A stretch of 37,066 nucleotides of DNA, from NCBI GenBank assembly GCA_002238415.1, contig MPMI01000049.1, forward strand, positions 1-37,066. Reading direction: 5' to 3'. Below, piece by piece: positions 31,536 to 37,066 of this stretch. The stretch's first letter is position 1. Every line of letters starts with the position of its first letter. The notes below the pieces were generated by a model, which did not search any database, was not told where the DNA came from, and worked only from the letters and a program-made list of their open reading frames with translations. Source of the stretch: Desulfurellaceae bacterium bin18 (GTDB taxonomy: Bacteria > Desulfobacterota > Binatia > Bin18). Both the position numbers and the translations under genes were made by a program.

Positions 31536-32831
31536 TTATTCCTCGTCCGCGCGTTCTTCCGGCGGAGCCGGGTCAGCCTCCACGGCCTGCAAGCGCATGC
31601 CCGGCAGCGCGGCGGGCAGAGAACTGGTCACGACCTGGTCGCCATCCTCCAAGCCGGCTCGAATCAGCACCGAGTCCCGCCGCCGCAGTGCTACTTCCAC
31701 GGGCCGAACTTCCAATTCCTGCCGTGCGTTATACACCCACACGCGCTCTTCCTCACGCAAGCTGCTACGCGGCAGGACAATCGTCTGGGGCAGGGTTGGA
31801 CCGAGGATCTCAATCCTGACGTACTCCCCGAGCAGGAGGGACGAACGGGGGCCTGCACCGGGCATGTCCTGAGTCTGGCCGAAGAGCTCCAGACCGAGTG
31901 GGTCCGGGACCAGGACCAGCACCCGGGCCATACGTCCGTTTTCTGTCACATCACCGAGCAGACGCTCGACCCATCCCGTCCACAGGACGGCTTCTCCGTT
32001 TCCGAGATTGCGCACAATACGGACAGCGGAACCTTTTGCTGCAGCAGCATCCGAGAGGCGCTCAGATGGTAGCGCTTGAACAGCGTCCGGGAATTCCACC
32101 CAGCCGAGCTGATTGAGCGGTACGCTCACTTCGACCCGAAACGCATCGGTACACACCAGAGTCGCCACCGCACTCCGTGCGTTGACCAGTTGCCCGACTT
32201 CAACCGTCTCCTTCAACACCAGGGCATTGCACGGCGCAGAGACCGCCGTTCGGGTCAGGTCCAGCTCGGCCCGAGCCAGTCGACTCTTGGCCGCAGACAC
32301 CGCGGCCCGCTTCTCTTCGAGATGGGGCTGGCGCAGCGCCAGGATCCGACCCATCTCACTGGTCTCGATAGACGGCTCCAGCAGGTCCCATTCCTGGTGG
32401 GCGACGACCTGGTTGCCCTGTTCGACTTGCAGCTCGAATTCCGCCCGCGCCAAGTTGCCCCGCTCGGCATCGACCGCCAGGTGGTAATCCTGCGGGTCAA
32501 TCTTGAGCAGCACCTCACCCGCCCGGACCAGACCGCCGTCGATCAGATCGTCATGCTGGGCAATGACATAGCCCTCGACGCGGGGGAAGAGGGTCAATTC
32601 CCGGTGGGCCCGAACGGTGCCATACGCCTGTAATACGGCTTGCTCATCCTGGGCGTGAACGGTGAGCACCTCAACCAGCGTAGGCGCAGCTTCCCTGTCA
32701 ACCCTGGGGACCGGCGACCGGCTGGCGATCAACGCGCGGGCACCCAGCAGGCCGGCAATGAGAATAAGCAGCGGCAGTCCGAACCGGAACAGACGCGTCG
32801 CCCATCCTTTCTCCCCTGCGGCGCGCGTCAC
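31536..32831 (-). CDS. RND efflux periplasmic adaptor, system 2
   Basis: The 431-aa HlyD/AcrA-type adaptor has an N-terminal transmembrane segment (FGLPLLILIAGLLGARALI) without a lipobox, so it is anchored differently from the adaptor of system 1. A first lipoyl half (ELTLFPRVEGYVIAQHDDLI), a long alpha-hairpin (about 110-190), a second lipoyl half (VSAPCNALVLKETVEVGQLV) and a beta-barrel with LLLGEYVRIEILGP follow. The C-terminus is acidic (PPEERADEE). Its GTG start overlaps the stop of the outer-membrane-factor gene (GTGA at 32828-32831), which suggests coupled translation. It works with the pump encoded 7 bases downstream. Confidence 0.9.
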   Translation of the reverse strand: MTRAAGEKGWATRLFRFGLPLLILIAGLLGARALIASRSPVPRVDREAAPTLVEVLTVHAQDEQAVLQAYGTVRAHRELTLFPRVEGYVIAQHDDLIDGGLVRAGEVLLKIDPQDYHLAVDAERGNLARAEFELQVEQGNQVVAHQEWDLLEPSIETSEMGRILALRQPHLEEKRAAVSAAKSRLARAELDLTRTAVSAPCNALVLKETVEVGQLVNARSAVATLVCTDAFRVEVSVPLNQLGWVEFPDAVQALPSERLSDAAAAKGSAVRIVRNLGNGEAVLWTGWVERLLGDVTENGRMARVLVLVPDPLGLELFGQTQDMPGAGPRSSLLLGEYVRIEILGPTLPQTIVLPRSSLREEERVWVYNARQELEVRPVEVALRRRDSVLIRAGLEDGDQVVTSSLPAALPGMRLQAVEADPAPPEERADEE

Positions 32832-34336
32832 AACCGTCCTCCCGAGAAGGCGACCAGGTCAGGCCAGGCGGCCAGGCGGATAGCGTTTGGAGCCTCTAAG
32901 GTATCCGTCCACTTTCCGCCTAAGGCCCGGTAGAGTTCGGCCCGCCGGCTCAGCAGGGTTTTCCGCTCGCTAATCACTCGACGCTGAAGAGCCTGGAGCG
33001 ACTGTACCGCCACGAGTACATTGAGGTAATCAATCAGACCGTGGGTATAGCGCGAGCGGGAGACATCCAGGGTTGACTGCGCAATCGTCATTTGCCGCTC
33101 AAGATTGCGAATGAGCTCTCGTTGCTGACGTTCCTGGACCAAGGCGTCTTCAATCTCGCGCAGGGCCGTCAGATACGTCTGTCCAAAGCGGTCGAGCAAT
33201 TCCTGGACCCGTGCTTTTTGTCGGACCACCTCGTTCCGGCGTCGGCCGCCATCAACCAGCGGCGTGATCATATCACCGATCAGCGAGCCGATTTCTTGAC
33301 GGAAGAAGGTGTCCCAACTCCTGGCGCTGAACTCGTAGGACAACTGCAATACCAGGCGGGGCAGGCGCTCGGCCACGGCCGCCGCGACTCGATAATCCGC
33401 GGATTGGAGTCGGAGTTGGGCGCCCTGCAAATCCGGCCGGGACACGAGCAGCATGGTAGGGGAAACCAGTTGGGGAAACGGCGGCAGCGCGGGCAGCGCT
33501 CGGCCGGGCGCCAGCGCGTCAAGCGAGCCCGGCACGCGGCCGAGGAGGACCGCGAGCTGATTTAAGGCCGTCTCCAGCAGCGATTGGACGACCGGCACCT
33601 GGGCTTGGGTATCGGCAAGCTGCTGCCGTTGCTGCAACACATTTACGGCTGAGCCCGTCCCAACGCTGAAGCGGAGTTCGGTCAGCTTGAGCAGGGTTTG
33701 GCTTACCTGAATCTGTTCCCGCAGCACGTCTAACAGGGCGTACTGCTCCTGACAGGTGAGCCAGACATTCACCACCGCGCCGGTGAGCAGCAGTGCCGTG
33801 GCCTCAACGTCCTGACGCGAAGCGACCGATTCAAGCTGGGCCGCAGTCCGCCGGGACGCAATCCGTTTCCAGATATCAATTTCATACGTAAGGCCCGTCG
33901 CCACGAAATAGCGGTCCGGATTCGCCGTCCGCGTCAGGCTGCTCCCTCGCAGATCGGTCGCTTCCCGGTCAACGCTATGGAGACGAGAGGCGCCCGTGCG
34001 AAAATCAACCTGGGGGATCTGCTCAGCCCCCGCGATCCGGGCCAGGGCTTGGGCCTGGGCGAGCCGCGACCAAGTCTGCCTCAGCTCGAAATTCTCGGTG
34101 AAGACACGCTCCATCGCCGCGTTCAGCCGAGGGTCGCCAAACTCCCGCCACCATTGACCCAGAACCCGCTCTCCCAACGCTCCATGATGATACGCCTGCG
34201 GGATGGCAACCGTCGGCCGCTCCAGGGAACGCACGGTATATGGGCTACAGCCTGCGATCACGAGCAAGAACAGGAGAGAAAACGCTACCATCCACCAGGA
34301 ATGCATTCGTTGGAAAATATGCTTTTGTCGGGCCAT
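32828..34336 (-). CDS. Outer-membrane efflux lipoprotein (NodT type), system 2
   Basis: The 502-aa outer-membrane factor leads the second efflux operon. A signal sequence with lipobox VIAGC (Cys30) is followed by the two-repeat TolC fold: GQWWREFGDPRLNAAMERVF, VATGLTYEIDIWKRIASRRT, ELRFSVGTGSAVNVLQQRQQ, LVSRPDLQGAQLRLQSADYR and GDMITPLVDGGRRRNEV. The order channel-adaptor-pump is the reverse of system 1. The ATG at 34336 lacks a strong ribosome binding site; the ATG ten codons later is possible. A -10 box and palindrome lie 43-69 bases upstream. Confidence 0.92.
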   Translation of the reverse strand: MARQKHIFQRMHSWWMVAFSLLFLLVIAGCSPYTVRSLERPTVAIPQAYHHGALGERVLGQWWREFGDPRLNAAMERVFTENFELRQTWSRLAQAQALARIAGAEQIPQVDFRTGASRLHSVDREATDLRGSSLTRTANPDRYFVATGLTYEIDIWKRIASRRTAAQLESVASRQDVEATALLLTGAVVNVWLTCQEQYALLDVLREQIQVSQTLLKLTELRFSVGTGSAVNVLQQRQQLADTQAQVPVVQSLLETALNQLAVLLGRVPGSLDALAPGRALPALPPFPQLVSPTMLLVSRPDLQGAQLRLQSADYRVAAAVAERLPRLVLQLSYEFSARSWDTFFRQEIGSLIGDMITPLVDGGRRRNEVVRQKARVQELLDRFGQTYLTALREIEDALVQERQQRELIRNLERQMTIAQSTLDVSRSRYTHGLIDYLNVLVAVQSLQALQRRVISERKTLLSRRAELYRALGGKWTDTLEAPNAIRLAAWPDLVAFSGGRL

Positions 34337-34378
34337 GAGCAGGACGGACTTTCACCTTTGCAACTCTTTAATTGTTTC

Positions 34379-34405
34379 ATTATATCGTGCAAACCAGGGT
34401 TTGCA
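34379..34405 (-). promoter_or_regulatory. Promoter (-10) with overlapping palindromic operator for RND system 2
   Basis: On the - strand a consensus TATAAT (complement of 34379-34384) lies 43 bases before the outer-membrane-factor start. Just upstream is a perfect inverted repeat TGCAAAC-CAGG-GTTTGCA (34388-34405) covering the spacer and -35 area, where no good -35 hexamer is seen. Palindromes of about 18 bp in this place are typical binding sites for TetR- or MarR-type repressors of efflux genes. No regulator gene is present nearby, so control by a distant regulator is inferred. Confidence 0.6.
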
Positions 34406-34528
34406 TCAGGGGCCGACGGACGGGCAGGTTGTAACCGCTCGGGGGCGGCCTTTGCATTGCCTCTTCTTGGCGGACTTGATAGGGGACGGAGTTGGGCGGG
34501 CGGGCGCCGATGAGAAGCAGGACACCCC

Positions 34529-34996
34529 ATGGTCAAAACAACCTATTTCGAAGAGTACGAGATTGGCACGTCTCGCGAGACCTTGGGCCGGACCATTACC
34601 GAGAGCGATATTGTCACCCATGCCGGACAGACCGGAGACTTTTTCCCGCATCATGTGGACGCCGAGTGGTCCAAGACCAATGAGTTTGGCCAACGCATTG
34701 CCCACGGCACGCTGATTCTCAGTATTGGTGCCGGGATGACGGCCACGGAGATCAATCCAGTCTCGTTTTCCTATGGCTACGACCGCGTCCGTTTTATCCG
34801 CCCGGTTTTTATTGGCGACACAATCCATGTCCGCCTCACGGTCAAGGACAAGCGCGATTATCCCCGTCGGACCACCCATGGGGTGCTGGTTGACCTGCTC
34901 GAAGTCGTTAACCAGGACGACCACGTCGTCCTGGCGTGCGAGCATTTGTCCCTTGTGGAGCGACAGACACCGGCAGAGAGCGCCACACACACATAG
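34529..34996 (+). CDS. MaoC-family hot-dog dehydratase/hydratase
   Basis: The 155-aa protein is a single hot-dog domain of the MaoC type, which hydrates enoyl-CoA or dehydrates 3-hydroxyacyl-CoA. The catalytic Asp37 and His42 lie in TGDFFPHHVDAEW, matching the D-x4-H hydratase pattern; GQRIAHGTLILSIGAGM and YDRVRFIRPVFIGDTIHV are the other family blocks. Its length is right for a single-domain member. It is 14 bases upstream of the MDR gene and divergent from the efflux operon. With the MDR and LLM genes it looks like a small catabolic set for an acyl-CoA or related compound, but the substrate is unknown. Confidence 0.9.
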   Translation: MVKTTYFEEYEIGTSRETLGRTITESDIVTHAGQTGDFFPHHVDAEWSKTNEFGQRIAHGTLILSIGAGMTATEINPVSFSYGYDRVRFIRPVFIGDTIHVRLTVKDKRDYPRRTTHGVLVDLLEVVNQDDHVVLACEHLSLVERQTPAESATHT

Positions 34997-35010
34997 TCCA
35001 AGGAGTCAGC

Positions 35011-35952
35011 ATGGAATCCATTCGCGCAGTCTTGGTCGATCCTGACACGGAAAAACGTCTGACTATCCAGAATGTCAATCCTCCTGCCCCGCTTTCGTCC
35101 GAAGCGGTTATCCGAGTCAAAGCTGTTTCTCTGAATCTTGGTGAGGTCCGGTTTTCCATGAATGCTGATGCCGGATGGCGACCGGGCTGGGATTTAGCTG
35201 GAGTCGTTGAGCAGGCTGCGTCTGATGGCTCCGGCCCTCCGGTTGGAGCCCGCGTAGTCGGCTTCGTCCCATCAGGCGCATGGGCGGAGCAGGTTGCCGT
35301 GCCGACTCATGCCTTAGCAATTGTACCGGATGTGGTTTCTTTTGCTCAAGCTTCCACGTTACCGGTTGCGGGCCTCACCGCCCTGTATTCGCTTGAGCGT
35401 AACGGTTCACTCATCGGTCAGTCCGTATTGATTACTGGCGCCTCTGGCGGCGTAGGCCATCTGGGCTGTACGCTGGCTCGACACATGGGTGCACGCGTTG
35501 TTGCTTCAGTCCGCCGTCCAGAGCGCGCGCAACACGCGCGTGCCGCAGGCGCACATGAGGTTGTGGTTGGAGAAGATATTGCGGGCGCAGCCGCGTTTGG
35601 CCCCTATCATATGATCGTTGAATCGGTTGGCAGTGAAACACTGACGAAAGCCTTATCCATGCTTGGCCCGGATGGTATGTGCGTCACCTGTGGAGTGTCC
35701 GCAGGAGCAGAGGTGACCTTGAACGCGCGCGACTTTTTTCGCATTGGTGCGGCCAAGCTGTACGGTTTTATTCTGTTTCATGAGGTGAAAGCCCATCCAG
35801 CGTCAACAGGCTTGTCCCGGCTGGCCCAACTTGTCGCCGACGGCATTCTCAAACCACAGATTGAGGTAGAAGCGCCCTGGGCTACTATTGCTGACGTAGC
35901 CCAACGATTTTTCAATAGAGAAATTGCCGGCAAGGCGGTACTGCTGTTGTAG
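35011..35952 (+). CDS. MDR-family zinc-free oxidoreductase
   Basis: This 313-aa NAD(P)H-dependent oxidoreductase has a GroES-like N-terminal domain (EAVIRVKAVSLNLGEVRFSM, GWDLAGVVEQAA) and a Rossmann domain with the loop VLITGASGGVGHLGCTLARH (about 140-159). Zinc ligands are absent, so it belongs to the quinone reductase-like or enoyl reductase-like branch. AAGGAG lies 7 bases before the ATG at 35011, which decides the start even though the frame is open further up. The gene follows the MaoC gene by 14 bases and is followed after 64 bases by a luciferase-like monooxygenase. Confidence 0.9.
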   Translation: MESIRAVLVDPDTEKRLTIQNVNPPAPLSSEAVIRVKAVSLNLGEVRFSMNADAGWRPGWDLAGVVEQAASDGSGPPVGARVVGFVPSGAWAEQVAVPTHALAIVPDVVSFAQASTLPVAGLTALYSLERNGSLIGQSVLITGASGGVGHLGCTLARHMGARVVASVRRPERAQHARAAGAHEVVVGEDIAGAAAFGPYHMIVESVGSETLTKALSMLGPDGMCVTCGVSAGAEVTLNARDFFRIGAAKLYGFILFHEVKAHPASTGLSRLAQLVADGILKPQIEVEAPWATIADVAQRFFNREIAGKAVLLL

Positions 35953-36016
35953 TTCGATGGGCAATTCATACACAGTCAGCCCCACGCAGACCCATACGAA
36001 GGAAGGACACAAGCCC

Positions 36017-36991
36017 ATGCAGTTCGGCGTCTTTTATCAGTTACCCTGTGCTCCTGGGCAGTCTGTTCCGCAACGCTATCGGGAGACGTTCGAGCAGATT
36101 GTCTACGCGGACCAGTTAGGCTTTAACTCCGCGTGGCTGGCCGAGGCCCATTTTGACGCCGGTTTTTCCACCATGCCGGCACCGCTGGTGGTTGCCGCGG
36201 CCCTCTCGGGGCGCACCGAGCGTATCCGCCTGGGTATTGGGGTCAGCCAACTCCCGCTCCATAATCCGGTCAGCGTAGCAGAAGAAGCCGCAACGGTTGA
36301 TATTGTCACCGGCGGCAGACTGGACTTCGGCATCGGGCGGGGAACGTGGAATCATAATTTCGACGGGTTTGGTATTCCGTGGGAAGAACGTACCACCCGA
36401 CTGGAAGAGGCGGTTGATATCCTGGAGCAGGCGTGGACCGATGCCCCGCTCACCTACCATGGCCGGCACTATCAGTTCGAGTCCGTCAACGTCGTTCCCA
36501 AGCCGCTTCAGCAGCCTGGCCCACCGCTGCATATCGCGGCCAACAGTCCGAGCACGGCCGAGTTTGCCGGACGGCGCGGCTTGCACTTGTTAATGGCCGC
36601 CCCCATTCATCCCTGGCCGGATGATTTTCTTACTCATCTCGGGCTGTACCGCGATTCGGCGGCCAAACGGACGGCGGGGAATGCGCAGGTGTCAGCCGTC
36701 TTCTTTGTCTTTACGGCTCAGAATCGTGTCGCGGTGCGCAGGCAGATGGCTGACAGCTTTGCCCGTCACCCAATTGGCCAGCGCACCACGTATGAGACTG
36801 CGGAAGAGAACATGGCCATATTTGGCAATCCGCAGGAGTGCATAGACCGGATTGCAGAGGTGCGGCAACGGGCCAGATTGGATTCCCTGATCTGTTCCTT
36901 CAATCCCGGCGGAACCGTTCTCCACGACCATGTGAAGGTGGCGATGCAGCGTTTTGCGGAAGAGGTGCTGCCGAGCGTGCGCGACCTGTAG
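36017..36991 (+). CDS. Luciferase-like monooxygenase (bacterial luciferase subfamily)
   Basis: The 324-aa flavin-dependent monooxygenase has the TIM-barrel blocks of the LLM family: MQFGVFYQLPCAPGQSVPQR, YADQLGFNSAWLAEAHFD, IRLGIGVSQLPLHNPVSVAE, DIVTGGRLDFGIGRGTWNHN, WEERTTRLEEAVDILEQAW and a late IDRIAEVRQRARLDSLICSF. The AEAHF and HNPVSVAEE patterns point to the FMN-dependent luciferase-like branch rather than the F420 branch. It is distinct from the LLM at 18565. AAGGA lies 10 bases before the ATG. It is the third gene of the MaoC-MDR-LLM set. Confidence 0.9.
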   Translation: MQFGVFYQLPCAPGQSVPQRYRETFEQIVYADQLGFNSAWLAEAHFDAGFSTMPAPLVVAAALSGRTERIRLGIGVSQLPLHNPVSVAEEAATVDIVTGGRLDFGIGRGTWNHNFDGFGIPWEERTTRLEEAVDILEQAWTDAPLTYHGRHYQFESVNVVPKPLQQPGPPLHIAANSPSTAEFAGRRGLHLLMAAPIHPWPDDFLTHLGLYRDSAAKRTAGNAQVSAVFFVFTAQNRVAVRRQMADSFARHPIGQRTTYETAEENMAIFGNPQECIDRIAEVRQRARLDSLICSFNPGGTVLHDHVKVAMQRFAEEVLPSVRDL

Positions 36992-36998
36992 CGTCTTG

Positions 36999-37022
36999 GC
37001 GGCTGACGCTGCGCTTAGCCGC
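36999..37022 (+). other. Hairpin after the last gene
   Basis: GCGGCT (36999-37004) pairs with AGCCGC (37017-37022), with a small inner CGC/GCG pair, 8 bases after the monooxygenase stop. No T-run follows, so it is at best a weak terminator. Nothing else is seen to the window end. Confidence 0.3.
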
Positions 37023-37066
37023 TTGGCTCACGAAGATGATCGAAGCGGGCTTGCCTGTCCTCGGAT

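Noticed and set aside
1..37066. tRNA, rRNA or riboswitch
   Set aside because: No cloverleaf, rRNA core sequence or recognisable aptamer was seen on either strand.

Overview
The window is high-GC bacterial DNA with a Gram-negative gene set: two tripartite RND efflux systems with outer-membrane factors, lspA, periplasmic YceI, and FtsX-type ABC export with an AttH/CrtC-like lipocalin. Two luciferase-like monooxygenases, a MaoC hydratase, two MDR oxidoreductases and several intergenic palindromic repeat families are reminiscent of uncultured deltaproteobacterial or Tectomicrobia-like genomes. That placement is an impression; no rRNA, tRNA or other phylogenetic marker is present.

Layout. 1-1167: the truncated start of an IS630-type transposase and a quinone-oxidoreductase-like MDR enzyme. 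1545-7439: RND system 1 (adaptor, pump, outer-membrane factor, + strand). 7535-9297: a BASS-type transporter, a diverged duplicate of the 3' end of the preceding outer-membrane-factor gene, and YceI. 9464-12822: a two-RCK potassium channel convergent with an NCS2/AzgA-like permease, separated by a REP-pair (BIME-like) element. 12962-15372: Sel1-repeat protein, lspA, a Rid-family protein and a YcgN-type cysteine-cluster protein. 15494-18414: an accessory insert, AT-richer in its right half, holding an ankyrin protein, an hsdM remnant, an orphan 138-aa gene, a truncated NYN-like gene and a stand-alone HsdR-N-like nuclease. It ends in a diverged copy of the 3' end of the YcgN gene. 18565-19572: a luciferase-like monooxygenase. 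26028-19569 (- strand): an overlapping operon of ABC ATPase, FtsX-type permease, AttH-like lipocalin, SRPBCC-epimerase fusion and DUF4149 membrane protein. 26248-27670: DUF2878, a second SRPBCC protein and DUF983. 27686-28146: an IS630-type remnant with an A7 frameshift site. 34336-28340 (- strand): RND system 2 (outer-membrane factor, adaptor, pump), with a consensus -10 box and an abutting perfect palindrome upstream. 34529-36991: MaoC hydratase, MDR oxidoreductase and a second luciferase-like monooxygenase.

The most unusual feature is a repeated architecture. Two separate inserts (about 1.2 kb and 3 kb) each lie between an intact gene and a second, diverged copy of that gene's 3' end including the stop codon. 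In the first case most differences are synonymous or conservative. In the second, 28 of 44 residues are identical. This fits segments acquired from relatives, with recombination at gene 3' ends. I found no integrase and no clearly new multi-gene defence system. The right-hand insert looks like a decayed restriction island with one unrecognised gene that has a good ribosome binding site.
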